From the NCBI GenBank assembly GCA_002441285.1, contig DJVR01000045.1:7430-71429 (forward strand): 64,000 nucleotides of DNA, in the 5' to 3' direction. Both the position numbers and the translations under genes were made by a program. This DNA is from Candidatus Atribacteria bacterium UBA6251. GTDB taxonomy: Bacteria > Atribacterota > Phoenicimicrobiia > Phoenicimicrobiales > Phoenicimicrobiaceae. Below the pieces are notes generated by a model that was not told the origin of the DNA, made no database searches, and saw only the letters and a list, made by a program, of their open reading frames with translations. Shown here one piece after another: positions 28,401-37,438 of the stretch; positions within the stretch are counted from its first letter, which is position 1; each line of letters begins with the position of its first letter.

Positions 28401-28690
28401 CTATCCTTATAGCTGGAATATTAATCCAGCTGAGAAGGCAGTTCACCAAACAAAAAGAGGTTATGGCTTTTCTCCTTCTGGAAGATAAGGCAGGTCTATT
28501 TGAAGTAATTGTTTTCCCCTTAATTTATCAGAAATACTCCTCTCTTTTTTATCCGGAAATCCCTCTTTTGATCGAGGGGATGGTAAATAAAAAGGATGGT
28601 GATTACAAAATAATTGCCCGCAAGATAACTAATATTAATTTGTATCTTGGAAAAGAAAAAGTAAAGATAATAAAAGATATAAACAATTAA
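25499..28690 (+). CDS. DNA polymerase III alpha subunit, short (DnaE2-like) form
   Basis: The 1063-aa C-family polymerase has an N-terminal PHP domain (HLHVHSQYSMQDG, LTDHDGLYGAIPF). The catalytic PDIDIDF is at about residues 389-395, GPGKGSAAGS precedes it, and YQEQVMQV and FNKAHSTSYALISFYT follow. A C-terminal OB domain is present. It is about 100 residues shorter than replicative DnaE1 and sits behind a LexA operator, 21 bp upstream of a Y-family polymerase. This points to an SOS-induced, error-prone polymerase like DnaE2. It could still be the main replicase if no other dnaE exists in the genome. Confidence 0.85.
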   Translation: MNMVHLHVHSQYSMQDGLSSIEELIRKALSFKMSALALTDHDGLYGAIPFYKQARKVGIKPIIGCELRVKNELASGKIYHLILLAKDQKGYQNLCQLITGAHLSHPDSIPALEKDILPQHSQGIIALSGCSRGEVNQLLRAENNKEAEKTADYYRQIFGPGNFYLELSFHGLPQEREINHRLIELGKKLNLPLVATNNIHYLEKNQASIQRILNKIANLGTRERFYHPRLESEEYYFKSPAEMNQIFSHLPQALKNSREIAEKCNLSLELGKIHLPTYPLPSPYSSAHDYLQELCRKGLKKYYPSPPPEVKNRLEYELKIINQMGFAGYFLIVRDIVHFAKQHNIPVGPGKGSAAGSLVSYLLNITEVDPIKYQLFFERFLNPERIDLPDIDIDFGQVGRDKVISYIFKRFGHNRVTHVGTITTYAARSAIRDTGRALGFLPQEIDKLTRLMPIFTFPGIIKASLEQIPELQKLPQNKEPLKSLFSFAQAIEGKPRHLSVHSSSVIISDQPLSTIIPLEVSNRGEIVSQYEKETIKDLGLLKIDLLGSRALAVIKKTLQKLKEKNIYLNLKNIPLDDKSTFSILQKGQTLGVFQVESSGMASLLKKLSPAHLEDLIAALSLYRPGPLNSGMTELYLKRKQQKEKVVYLHPQLESILKDTYGVILYQEQVMQVVSTFAGLSLGEADLFRRAISSRSPVEMEKQRNNFLKKAIQQGNSKKEAENIFNLISKFAHYGFNKAHSTSYALISFYTCYLKVHYPAYYFASLLSYGMGYYSTDRYIQEARRFGVKILLPDINKSEDTFTVEEGAIRVGLSQVKGMGAKHLESILSLREKYQGFASLYDFCCKINGSRITQSLIENLIKVGAFDFTAYPRAVLLTLLPLTLKEIKKRGKEGMQRQIYKREEIPSVELSISGSIPVYLFSKFRQMNLEKEVLDLYISDHPLSKYNGKLPSSPLTSSNQIKNTSAGQSILIAGILIQLRRQFTKQKEVMAFLLLEDKAGLFEVIVFPLIYQKYSSLFYPEIPLLIEGMVNKKDGDYKIIARKITNINLYLGKEKVKIIKDINN

Positions 28691-28711
28691 CCAGAAAGGG
28701 TCTAAAATAAA

Positions 28712-29923
28712 ATGATGAGTGATAATCATCGTCTACCTATAATTCATCTGGATCTGGATGCATTCTTTGCTTCCGTAGAGCAAAGAGATAATCCGATTCA
28801 TCAAGGAAAACCTCTAATCGTAGGTGGAATTAGTGATGGGGGTCGGGGCAACTTACAACGCGGGGTAGTCTGTGCTGCCTCTTATGAAGCCCGAAAATAC
28901 GGTATCTATGCAGGCATGCCTATCTGGGAAGCACACCAGAAATGCCCGAAAGGAGTCTTTCTTCCTGCCCGACTAAATAAATATATCAAGGAATCCAGAA
29001 AATTCTTTCAGATCTGCAGTGATTATACTCCGCTAATCGAGCCTCTGGGTCTGGATGAGCTCTTTTTAGATATATCAGGTTGTGAAGCACTCTTTGGCTC
29101 GAGTGAAATTATTGCCAAAAAAATCAAAGAAAGAGTAAATCAGGAATTAGGACTTAAGGTTTCAGCGGGGATAGCTCAAAATAAACTTTTAGCCAAAATA
29201 GCCACTAATCTGGGAAAACCTGATGGCTTCTTTACCCTTTATCCTGAAGATGTCCCCAAGATTCTCTATCCTTTACCCTTATCTTCTCTCTGGGGTATAG
29301 GTAAGAAGACAGAAGAACGATTAAAAAAATCGGGTATCTATCTAATAGGTCAATTAGCTCAAATTCCTGAACCTGTTTTGGAAAATCTATTGGGGAAAAA
29401 CGGAAAAAGACTAAAACTTCTTGCTCAGGGTCTGGATAACAGCTCGGTTACTATTCCCACTAGTAAAAAATCTATCAGTAAAGAAACGACTTTTAGTGCC
29501 AATATAACTGAAAGAAATATCTTAATCAAAGAACTACTAAAACTTTCTCAAGAAGTGGGTTATTATGCTCGCAAAGAAGGTTATCAAGGGAGAACTGTTA
29601 CCTTAAAATTAAGATTTCATAATTTTACTACTCTAAACAAATCGATCACCCTGGAGAATCCTACCCATATTGATGAAAACATCTTTAAAATAGCCCTAAA
29701 ACTTCTTGATAAAATAAAAATTAAAAAAGGAGGAGTAAGATTGCTGGGTATTAAGCTTTCTAATTTAACCTGTTCCAACCAATTAATACAACTAAATTTA
29801 CTGAATAATAAAGAGAATAAATGGGTCCAGCTTACCTATACCCTGGATCGGCTTAGAGAAAAATATGGATTTACAGCTATAACCAGGGCAACTCTCTTAG
29901 AACAAGAAAAAATAGAGGATTAA
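28712..29923 (+). CDS. dinB: Y-family DNA polymerase IV (DinB-like)
   Basis: The 403-aa protein has IIHLDLDAFFASVEQRDNP with the first metal-binding Asp residues. LGLDELFLDISG at about residues 112-120 supplies the catalytic Asp-Glu pair. The HhH region LWGIGKKTEERLKKSGI and a little-finger domain ending in YGFTAIT follow. All catalytic acids are present, so it is an active translesion polymerase rather than an inactive ImuB. Its place behind dnaE under the same LexA box resembles the lexA-imuB-dnaE2 mutasome cassette with a live DinB in the ImuB position. Confidence 0.92.
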   Translation: MMSDNHRLPIIHLDLDAFFASVEQRDNPIHQGKPLIVGGISDGGRGNLQRGVVCAASYEARKYGIYAGMPIWEAHQKCPKGVFLPARLNKYIKESRKFFQICSDYTPLIEPLGLDELFLDISGCEALFGSSEIIAKKIKERVNQELGLKVSAGIAQNKLLAKIATNLGKPDGFFTLYPEDVPKILYPLPLSSLWGIGKKTEERLKKSGIYLIGQLAQIPEPVLENLLGKNGKRLKLLAQGLDNSSVTIPTSKKSISKETTFSANITERNILIKELLKLSQEVGYYARKEGYQGRTVTLKLRFHNFTTLNKSITLENPTHIDENIFKIALKLLDKIKIKKGGVRLLGIKLSNLTCSNQLIQLNLLNNKENKWVQLTYTLDRLREKYGFTAITRATLLEQEKIED

Positions 29924-30144
29924 GAATTTTTATGGTACAAGAAAACTATAATAATATAAAGATATAAATCCTTTTTAATTCAAGTTTTTGTGGCTTAATC
30001 AATTCTATCAAGTATCTATGGCCTGTTGATTATTAAATATAAATTTCTTTTGCCAATAATATTTAGGTAATACCATTCTTAACTTGCATTTAGAACCTTG
30101 AAAAACTGTTGATATTACAATATATTTAGAGTATGAAAATCTGC

Positions 30145-30591
30145 CCTCACTAAGGCAGTAAAAAATGGTGGCATCTTGCAACCGGTCAAATCAGGTATAG
30201 TAGCTGTGGCCTGACCAGAAAAATGTCTAAAAATGTCTGGAAAAAGACTCGCATTTCACCTTACTGGGAAGGCAGGTTGGTGGATTATTTCTGTCTTGGT
30301 GTATCGGCTTATCGTCTGAGATTTCAAGTACCTTACAGCCAATTGACCCTCCAGAGATGTTTTAGAATGTTTAGAAAAACTATTTAGCAGGATACCATCA
30401 AAGACTTGGAACCTCTTTCTGGAGAGATCAAAATGGATGAAACCATGTTCGGTGGCAGAAGACCTGGAAAACGTGGCTGGGAAGCAACCGGTAAATAGAT
30501 CATCTTTGGTAGCTATCAGAGAAAGGGGAAAGTCTTTACTTTTCTTATCTCATTACGGGCCAAAGAGACCCTGCGACCCTTAAAAAAGTGA
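30145..30591 (+). pseudogene. IS1595/ISXO2-type transposase remnant
   Basis: One frame reads SPYWEGRLVDYFCLGVSAYR, then GEIKMDETMFGGRRPGKRGW, then IIFGSYQRKGKVFTFLI and AKETLRPLKK. The DET..GGRRPGKRG segment is the hallmark of ISXO2-like DDE transposases. In-frame TAG stops interrupt it at 30385 and again after EATGK, and the C-terminal third is missing. The homology ends at 30591, six bases before an attC-like site. The 29924-30144 stretch between dinB and this remnant holds nothing I recognise. Confidence 0.85.
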
Positions 30592-30596
30592 TTTCA

Positions 30597-30677
30597 AATA
30601 ACGGTTTGCGGATACAAGAAGTTGCGTGATGAGCAATTTGGGGCAATCTTTGATTTCCTTTTTATCCGCTGTTAGAT
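30597..30677 (-). repeat. attC-like site C (imperfect inverted repeat)
   Basis: On the plus strand AAATAACG is followed by GCGGATA (30608-30614), an internal hairpin (AAGTTGC/GCAATTT), TATCCGC (30663-30669) and GTTAGAT (30671-30677). The outer AAC/GTT boxes, inner paired boxes and unequal spacers follow the R''-L''-L'-R' plan of integron attC sites. GTTAGAT fits the GTTRRRY core exactly. Strand is given by the adjacent genes, since orientation is not proven. Confidence 0.5.
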
Positions 30678-30742
30678 GATCCAAAGGGCAAGGTTGTAAA
30701 GCAAACGCAGAGTGCCAGAGCCCACCTAAATTGATTTTCATG

Positions 30743-31423
30743 TTATAACCTTAACAAATAGTTGTTCTTCTTCAGCCAGTCATTATATTTTTCATAGTCA
30801 GGGAGCAACATTTTAACCTTATTCCAGAATGCTTTCGTATGATTTCTCTCTTCAAGATGAACAAGTTCATGGACAATAACATAATCTATTACGGGCAAAG
30901 GAGCCATAATAAGTCTCCATGAAAAATTCAAATTTCCATTAATAGAAGAAGATCCCCATCTTTTTTGTGCACCTGTAATATTTATCTTATTGAATTTAAA
31001 ACCTTTTTTATTTGCATAAATTTTAATTCTTTCTGATATTTTTTCGTAAGCCATCTTTTTATACCATTCAACAAATAAATCTCTTGCCTTCGGTAAGGTA
31101 TCTTTTGAAAGATAAAATCTATTTTCAAATTTCAATGGTACTTCCATATCATCCACAATTTCTAATTTGTAGTATCGTCCAAGATAGAGAAAACCTTCAC
31201 CGCTTATAAATTCCTTGGGAACAAATTTTGGGTCTCTTAAGGCTATTTCCATTTTCTTTTGTTTAATCCAATCTTTGTGTTTAGATACAACTCTCATAAT
31301 GGTTTCATTGCTAACATCAAAAGGCGCTTTTACAATTAGTGTGGCATCATCTGTTATCTGTAAGGCTATACTTCTCCTTTTTGTTCTTATGATTTCTTTT
31401 ATTTCTATATCTCCTACATTCAT
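30743..31423 (-). CDS. YgjP-like (M48-type) metallopeptidase of the type I R-M operon
   Basis: The protein carries YVIVHELVHLEERNHTKAFW, an HExxH zinc motif followed by the His of the YgjP/DUF45 family, and GAQKRWGSSSINGNLNFSWR just upstream. I chose the ATG at 31423 because AGGAG lies 9 nt upstream; a longer ORF would start at 31453 inside hsdR. Proteins of this kind are frequent last genes in type I restriction-modification operons. Their role there is not established; turnover of the R-M proteins is one idea. It follows hsdR by 4 nt. Confidence 0.85.
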   Translation of the reverse strand: MNVGDIEIKEIIRTKRRSIALQITDDATLIVKAPFDVSNETIMRVVSKHKDWIKQKKMEIALRDPKFVPKEFISGEGFLYLGRYYKLEIVDDMEVPLKFENRFYLSKDTLPKARDLFVEWYKKMAYEKISERIKIYANKKGFKFNKINITGAQKRWGSSSINGNLNFSWRLIMAPLPVIDYVIVHELVHLEERNHTKAFWNKVKMLLPDYEKYNDWLKKNNYLLRL

Positions 31424-31427
31424 AGTC

Positions 31428-34400
31428 CTATCTCCTATATATATGCCCGGCAAGTTCCATCAATCTCTGGGCAATAACATTTCTTTTGTCAAAAATATTT
31501 GAATAGACATAAGGTGCCTGTTCTTCTCTTACAGATAGTATTTCTCCTTTACCCGTTTTATCAGTCTTTCCATATTTACCCAGCAGATGGGATATTATAT
31601 ATGCCTTGAGCTTCTTTTGTTTTGAATTGCTCTCCCAAAAGCCAACCACCTGAATCTCCCTACTTATAATTTCTATTATATCCCTTGTTAATTCAACCAA
31701 ATGATTAATCTCCTTTTCACTCATCTCTTGGATAGAAATTTTTCCATATATTTCTTGCTTTAAAAGTCCAAAAAACGGCATCTCTTTCTTGGGGTCAAAT
31801 CCAAAGATTTGTTCAGCTTCTCTTCCCTTTTTCAGTGATTCTCTGATAATTTCAAGTTCTTTTGCAAGAAGTTTCCAATTCTCTTGGTATGCTTCAAGAA
31901 TCTGTTTCAGTCTATCAGAAAATCGCTCGTAAAACTCAGGGTCTTCTTCGTAGTGTTTTCCTATATGCTCCACAATGGCACATTTGAGTTCTTCAGCTTT
32001 CGCTTTGTCTGACTTCTTCTTTAATTTTGTAATAAATTTATCTTCTAAAAGGGGGGTTGGTGGTATTTTAGGATTCACTCCTTTTGAAATAAGATACTCT
32101 TCAACAATCTCTCTTATCTTTTTACTTGCATCCCTTATGCTTAGTTTATCATCTCTGTATCTACTTCTCGCCGATTCCGCTATAAAACTAAGAACCTTTA
32201 AATCAGTAACATATTTTAATACCTTTGGGTCGGGGAGCACAGTATCTATTGCTTTATTAAATTTTCTTACAAGCATGATGAATTCATTTCTTACTTCTTC
32301 ATCAACCAAAAGGTCTATGCATTCGTCTATATTATCCCTCCAGTTTTCTATTTTATATCTCTTAAAGAAATCATTGATAAGATTGTGTTTGAATTTTAAT
32401 TCATCAATACTTTTGGCTTTGTTTTTGACAACTTGTGTGATCTCCTCTATATCCTCATCAGCATAAATAGCAAGAGCCTCTCTTAAATGCTTTAAGACTC
32501 CAACATAATCTACGACAAAACCACAAGATTTGTTTTTGTAAACTCTGTTCACCCTTGCAATTGCCTGCAACAGATTATGTTCTTTTATCACATTATCTAA
32601 ATACATAACTTGTTCAATTGGTGCATCAAAACCAGTAATCAGCATGCTCTGAACAACCAAAATACCAACCTCACCTGAGATACCGCCATCGTCAGTTTTA
32701 TCAAAAGGAAGCTTGAAACTTTTTATTATCCTTTCCTGCTTGTTTTCGTCTGTATAAGGGTGATATTCAGGTGGATCGTTTGCCAGTCCTGATATAACTA
32801 CACCAACTTTTAATTTCTCAAGTTGAGATACATCTATCCTGTTTGCGTTGTCTTTTCTTAACCCTTCTATTTTTTTCTTTAATGCATTTTCAAGGGCTTC
32901 TTTATATCTAATAGCCGCAAGTCTTGAGGCAGTTACTACCTGAGCCTTAAATCCATTTGGAAAAACATGAGTGACATAGTGCTCTATCATATCATTTGCC
33001 TTATCTCTTATCACATTTATATCTTCCAGATATGCACACCATGTGTATCTTCCTATAATTTTTGCTTTCTCTTCTGCCTCAACTATTGAGAAGACTTCTT
33101 CAAACTTTGCATTTGCTGCCTCTTCATCGGAAAGCTCTGCACCATGAACTCTTCCTTCATAAACAATGTCAACCGTTACACCATCTTCAACCGATTGTTT
33201 TATATTGTATTTGTCTATATACTCACCGAAGGTCATTTCAGTTTTCGCAATTGGTGTACCTGTGAACGCAACTTTTACAGCATTGGGCAGGGCTTTTTTC
33301 AAATTTGCCCCTAATAGTTTATACTGAGTCCTATGGGCTTCATCAATCATAATAAGAATGTTGTGCGAGGTATTAAGCACAGGGAACTCTCTTTCAAGTT
33401 CTCTCTCCTGATACTTGTGAATCATGCCCATAACCAGGTCTGGAGTATTTGTTCTCAAAAGTTCCTGAAGTTCTCTTATACTTCCTGCAAGATTTACAGT
33501 GAAACCTACACTTTTTGATGTTTCATTTAATTGCTTCTGCAAGTCTTTTCTATCTGTTACAAAAACCACCTTGAAGTTGCTGAGTTCAGGGTTGTGGTAG
33601 AGTTCCCTCACAGCATACATCATTGTTAAAGATTTTCCGGAGCCCTGAGTATGCCAGATAATCCCCCCTTTTTCTTCTGGAGTGCTTCCTTCTTTTATCT
33701 TCTTTACCATCTTCTTAACAGCCCTGAACTGCTGGTATCTTGGTACAACTTTGATAACACCAGCCTTGGGGTCTTCTTTAAAGATTGTAAAGTTGTGAAG
33801 TATATCAAGAAGATTCTCCTTTGTTAATACTCCCTGCGTTAATACCTGCTGGCTTGTTATGTTTTTATCTGGAGTTATATCCGAGAGTTTATAAGGATAA
33901 GGGTCTTTCCACTCAACAAAATGCTCATATTCTGTGGTTATAGTGCCATATTTTGCCACCTGGTTTGAAGTAGCAATCATAAAGAAGTTATACCAGAAGA
34001 GTTTTTCATCCCCTTCCTTTACCCCTCTTCTATTGGAATACCTCATAAGCTGAGTAATCGCTTCTCCAATGGGGTCTGCAATGGCTGGAGATTTACATTC
34101 CACAGCCACTAATGGCAAGCCATTTACGAATAAAACAACGTCTGGAACTATATGTTTCTCCGTTCCTGAAACATTTACTTTAAACTGAGATATGGCAACA
34201 AAGGAGTTATTTTCAGGATTTCTGAAGTCTATAAATCTAACCGTTGGACTTTTCTCTCCTGTCTTACGGTTTTCTGAGACAGAAGTATTTTCAAGAAGTA
34301 AATCATGAATCTCATGGTTTGCCTCTAAAAGAGAGTTTGCTTGAGGTGTTGTTACTCTTCGGACAACCTCATTTATCTGGTCATCTTCAATCCATGGATT

Positions 34401-34631
34401 TATCTTTTTGATTGATTGTCTTAAAACATTTTCAAGAATCACTTCTCTAAAACTTTCACGGAATTTTATGCTTTCGCCAAAAATAGGCTCTTCTTTACTA
34501 TCAAAACCTTCAATCTCTTTTACATCTTCAGTGTCTGCTTTATTCTGCCTGTAAATTTTCCAGCCAAGTTTTTGAAGATGGGCAAGAAAGGGATTTTCAG
34601 CGTAATGTTCTTCATCAAGCAGTGTGAACAT
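31428..34631 (-). CDS. hsdR: Type I restriction endonuclease HsdR
   Basis: The 1067-aa protein has an N-terminal nuclease with PDVVLF at 163-168 and VECKSP at 177-182 (PD...ECK). The SF2 motor follows: TQGSGKS at 328-334, IDEAHRTQ, FTGTPIAKTE and QAIARVNRVYKNK. The C-terminal helical part should bind HsdM/S. It translocates DNA with ATP and cuts far from the unmethylated target. The start overlaps the end of hsdS by 17 bp, so translation is coupled. No frameshift is seen, so the system may be active. Confidence 0.93.
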   Translation of the reverse strand: MFTLLDEEHYAENPFLAHLQKLGWKIYRQNKADTEDVKEIEGFDSKEEPIFGESIKFRESFREVILENVLRQSIKKINPWIEDDQINEVVRRVTTPQANSLLEANHEIHDLLLENTSVSENRKTGEKSPTVRFIDFRNPENNSFVAISQFKVNVSGTEKHIVPDVVLFVNGLPLVAVECKSPAIADPIGEAITQLMRYSNRRGVKEGDEKLFWYNFFMIATSNQVAKYGTITTEYEHFVEWKDPYPYKLSDITPDKNITSQQVLTQGVLTKENLLDILHNFTIFKEDPKAGVIKVVPRYQQFRAVKKMVKKIKEGSTPEEKGGIIWHTQGSGKSLTMMYAVRELYHNPELSNFKVVFVTDRKDLQKQLNETSKSVGFTVNLAGSIRELQELLRTNTPDLVMGMIHKYQERELEREFPVLNTSHNILIMIDEAHRTQYKLLGANLKKALPNAVKVAFTGTPIAKTEMTFGEYIDKYNIKQSVEDGVTVDIVYEGRVHGAELSDEEAANAKFEEVFSIVEAEEKAKIIGRYTWCAYLEDINVIRDKANDMIEHYVTHVFPNGFKAQVVTASRLAAIRYKEALENALKKKIEGLRKDNANRIDVSQLEKLKVGVVISGLANDPPEYHPYTDENKQERIIKSFKLPFDKTDDGGISGEVGILVVQSMLITGFDAPIEQVMYLDNVIKEHNLLQAIARVNRVYKNKSCGFVVDYVGVLKHLREALAIYADEDIEEITQVVKNKAKSIDELKFKHNLINDFFKRYKIENWRDNIDECIDLLVDEEVRNEFIMLVRKFNKAIDTVLPDPKVLKYVTDLKVLSFIAESARSRYRDDKLSIRDASKKIREIVEEYLISKGVNPKIPPTPLLEDKFITKLKKKSDKAKAEELKCAIVEHIGKHYEEDPEFYERFSDRLKQILEAYQENWKLLAKELEIIRESLKKGREAEQIFGFDPKKEMPFFGLLKQEIYGKISIQEMSEKEINHLVELTRDIIEIISREIQVVGFWESNSKQKKLKAYIISHLLGKYGKTDKTGKGEILSVREEQAPYVYSNIFDKRNVIAQRLMELAGHIYRR

Positions 34632-35970
34632 TTTCTTCTACCTCGTTTATTAAATGATTAACTCTAACTTTGCCAGTAAGCAAATCCTCCATAAGCCCTT
34701 GCTTTAATCTCTCAAGTTTTTCCTTGTATTTTTGTTCTTTTTCTATGGTTTCGTCAATTTGCGAGAGAATTTCAGCAATGAGTTGTTGTTCGGGGAGGGA
34801 GGGGAGAAGTATTAATAAATATTTTAATTTTGAAGCATTGAATCCTTCTTGAGCACTTCCAGATAAGTTCGTAAAGATTTGTGTCCAATAATAATAGGAA
34901 TTGAAAAAATATCCTAAAAATTGCGGATTAACAATATTATTATTTGTTCTAATTCGTATAAGATAAGATGCAAAGATGGAATTTGGCGGATTTTTAATTA
35001 TATAACTTTTGCCTGTTGTGGCTCCCGTTCTTGAAAACACTATATCACCATCTTCTAATTTGTATTTCACAATTAACTTTTCATTTATTTTACAGAAAGG
35101 GACTAAATCCCAATTAACATTATTATCTTGTATATCAGTAATACGTAAAAATTTTGGTCCTAACTCTTTATTTATTGCGGATGAAGTATATCCGTATTGG
35201 ATAGAATTTACTATATTCTTTCCCAATCTCACAACTCCCCACTCCTCCGGTATTCTTCCAAGTGGTGAATCTTTGAATTTGTGTGTTTTTTCGCTCCTTA
35301 TGTTCCAGTTTTCATCTACGCCCTTGGTCATTAAATCCTGCATCAAGCCCTGTTTTATGCGTTTATATTTTTCTATGATTTTGTCTGTCTTTTCTATAGC
35401 ATTGTCAACGGTCTCAAGTATTTCGGCAATTTTGCGCTGTTCGGGGAGGGGAGGATAATTTAACTCAAAATCTAATATATCCATATCATTAACGCTTGGA
35501 TATGTAGTACCTGTCTCTCTCTTTCCCAAATGATCTAAAAATACCTTCCTTGATAGAGAATAAAATAAGAAGTTATTGTTCTGTGAATTTAATACCAATA
35601 GCGCAGGACTAACATAAAGAACCTCTTCTTTAATTTTAGAAATTGCCCCACGCGTTGGTCTAACTTTTGATATTACAATATTTCCTGTTTTAGCCTTCAA
35701 GCAATGCTCCGGTGCAGTTTTTTCTTTTATAGTATATTTTTTGGAACAAATATCTATATCTCCAATTTCTAAATAAGGATAAGATTTCTTTTTAGAAATA
35801 CTTTTAATAATCTCACAAACCTCCCCCAACCTTACCCTTCTCCACCCTTCAGGCAGTTTTTCCATCTCATTAACTTTTGCCATTGAAATATCACTAATTA
35901 AATTTTTGTGTGATGAGTCTTTGAGCCTTTGCGTATTTTCGCTCCTTATCTGTGCGTTTTCATCATTCAT
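34615..35970 (-). CDS. hsdS: Type I restriction-modification specificity subunit HsdS
   Basis: The 451-aa protein has two target-recognition halves. Each begins with a (I/L)PEEWxxVRLG-type motif and ends with a conserved helix (LPEQRKIAEILETVDNAIEK and LPEQQLIAEILSQIDETIEK). The internal repeat is also clear at KFKDSPLGRIPEEW, mid-protein, and an N-terminal copy that has diverged (RLKDSSHKNLI). The start may lie later, at MEKLPEGWRRVRLGEV. HsdS sets the sequence recognised by the HsdM/R complex. Confidence 0.92.
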   Translation of the reverse strand: MNDENAQIRSENTQRLKDSSHKNLISDISMAKVNEMEKLPEGWRRVRLGEVCEIIKSISKKKSYPYLEIGDIDICSKKYTIKEKTAPEHCLKAKTGNIVISKVRPTRGAISKIKEEVLYVSPALLVLNSQNNNFLFYSLSRKVFLDHLGKRETGTTYPSVNDMDILDFELNYPPLPEQRKIAEILETVDNAIEKTDKIIEKYKRIKQGLMQDLMTKGVDENWNIRSEKTHKFKDSPLGRIPEEWGVVRLGKNIVNSIQYGYTSSAINKELGPKFLRITDIQDNNVNWDLVPFCKINEKLIVKYKLEDGDIVFSRTGATTGKSYIIKNPPNSIFASYLIRIRTNNNIVNPQFLGYFFNSYYYWTQIFTNLSGSAQEGFNASKLKYLLILLPSLPEQQLIAEILSQIDETIEKEQKYKEKLERLKQGLMEDLLTGKVRVNHLINEVEENVHTA

Positions 35971-36004
35971 AATTCACTCTTCATCATTCCTTTGCATAAC
36001 ATGA

Positions 36005-36060
36005 CATAAATTGTCCCCTTTATGTCCCCTTTATGTCCCCTTTGTCCCTTTTGTGTCCCT
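36005..36060. repeat. Tandem TGTCCCCTTTA-type repeat at the 3' end of the AlbA-domain gene
   Basis: Copies of TGTCCCCTTTA(T) with shorter variants (TGTCCCTTTTG) run across the stop codon. They encode the repetitive tail RDKGDIKGT of the AlbA-domain protein and continue past the stop. This is a slippage-prone tract that could vary the C-terminus. Confidence 0.75.
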
Positions 36061-37402
36061 TAAGAACATAAAAAGTGCCTTTTCCTGTTGTTCCTTGTTT
36101 TATCAATAACCCTATATTAACTAACTCCGTTAAATCTCTGCTTGCTGTTTTTTTAGTGGTTACATTTATTTCCTGATACTCCCTATTCGTTATCTTCCCT
36201 TTCTCCTTCACATACATAACCGCCTTAATCTGCCTCTCATTAAGCCCCAGTTTTTGTAGATACTCCTCCGTATAGACATTTTTCAAAAATACCAGTGTAA
36301 ATTCTGTATGGTTTGCCTCAATTTTAAATTCTGGAAGTCCCGCCTCTTTTAAGGTCTTCATCATCCTCTCAATCCCCGAGCCAACGCTTTCAACAACACC
36401 CGCAAGATAGAATATATTGAAAATCGTTGGATTTCTCGGAATGGATGTATGGGAAGTCAGTAGTTTTTCAGTAACCCAGTCTTCAGGCAATCCTCCAACA
36501 TTGTAAAACAATATCCTGTCGTCATAGACCTTTATCTGCACGTTGATTGGCCTCAAATAATCCCTGTGGAGCAGGGCATTGGCGATAGCTTCCCTGATTG
36601 CTTCCAGTGGATAGTCCCAGATGTCCTCTCTCTCAAAACCCTTAATCTCATATCGTACATTTATGAAGTTTTTAATCGCTTCCTCTGTTTCTCTAAATTG
36701 ATTGAATAAATTTCCCTCTATCCACCTGTCCCCGATAATCGTAATATCATCCTTTAATCGGACAACGCGAACCCTTGCATAATCAAAGTATTTTTGTGGA
36801 TTCTTTCCGAATAAAAGCATGCCTGCGTTGTTGATTTTGCCGTTTTCCGTAAGCCCTAACTTCTCAAAAACTTCTTCTATCGGCTCATCAACATTAAAGA
36901 CAGCCAATCGTCCATTTGCTCTGGCAGTTCGCAAAAAATTTCTGACACTATGCACATCAATCTCATCAATCTTAAAATCTCTCTCTGAAAGGCGTTCCCA
37001 ACGTATGTCTCTTTGAAAAAACCTCTTAAGTTCTTCAAAGTTCATTTGTCTTGTTGTATTTCCTACTCGTTTATAATACCTACCCTCAAAAGAAATAGGG
37101 ATTTCAGATTTTATTACATCAATTTTTAAAATAGATTTTCCATCTACTTCAAAAATCTCAAAATTGGGAGCAATACCAAGTTTATTTACAACACCATTGA
37201 TGATATTCTGATAAGTTTTATCATCAATTTCTATTCCATTTATCTCACCCTTATCACCCACTCCTACAATAATTACACCACCATAAGAGTTTGCAAATGC
37301 AGATATAGTTTTAAAAATACTTTCGTTGAAAACTTCTTTAAACTCTAATTTATTGCTTTCTCCACTTTTACCCAATTTAAGAAAATCAGTTTTCTTTATC
37401 AT
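36020..37402 (-). CDS. Schlafen AlbA_2-domain ATP-binding protein in the R-M operon
   Basis: The N-terminus reads SNKLEFKEVFNESIFKTISA, then FANSYGGVIIVGVGDKGEI, typical of AlbA_2 (Schlafen-like) domains. RYYKRVGNTTRQMNFEEL follows. The middle has an HATPase_c_4-like part (ALLHRDYLRPINVQIKVYDD; GVVESVGSGIERMMKTLKEA). The end is a winged helix (GKITNREYQEINVTTKKTAS). Proteins with this layout commonly lie between hsdM and hsdS in type I systems. They may regulate transcription or restriction; no activity is established. It is 37 bp downstream of hsdM. Confidence 0.85.
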   Translation of the reverse strand: MIKKTDFLKLGKSGESNKLEFKEVFNESIFKTISAFANSYGGVIIVGVGDKGEINGIEIDDKTYQNIINGVVNKLGIAPNFEIFEVDGKSILKIDVIKSEIPISFEGRYYKRVGNTTRQMNFEELKRFFQRDIRWERLSERDFKIDEIDVHSVRNFLRTARANGRLAVFNVDEPIEEVFEKLGLTENGKINNAGMLLFGKNPQKYFDYARVRVVRLKDDITIIGDRWIEGNLFNQFRETEEAIKNFINVRYEIKGFEREDIWDYPLEAIREAIANALLHRDYLRPINVQIKVYDDRILFYNVGGLPEDWVTEKLLTSHTSIPRNPTIFNIFYLAGVVESVGSGIERMMKTLKEAGLPEFKIEANHTEFTLVFLKNVYTEEYLQKLGLNERQIKAVMYVKEKGKITNREYQEINVTTKKTASRDLTELVNIGLLIKQGTTGKGTFYVLKGHKRDKGDIKGT

Positions 37403-37438
37403 ATCACCACCAAAAATTCACCATTCATAAGTCATAAT

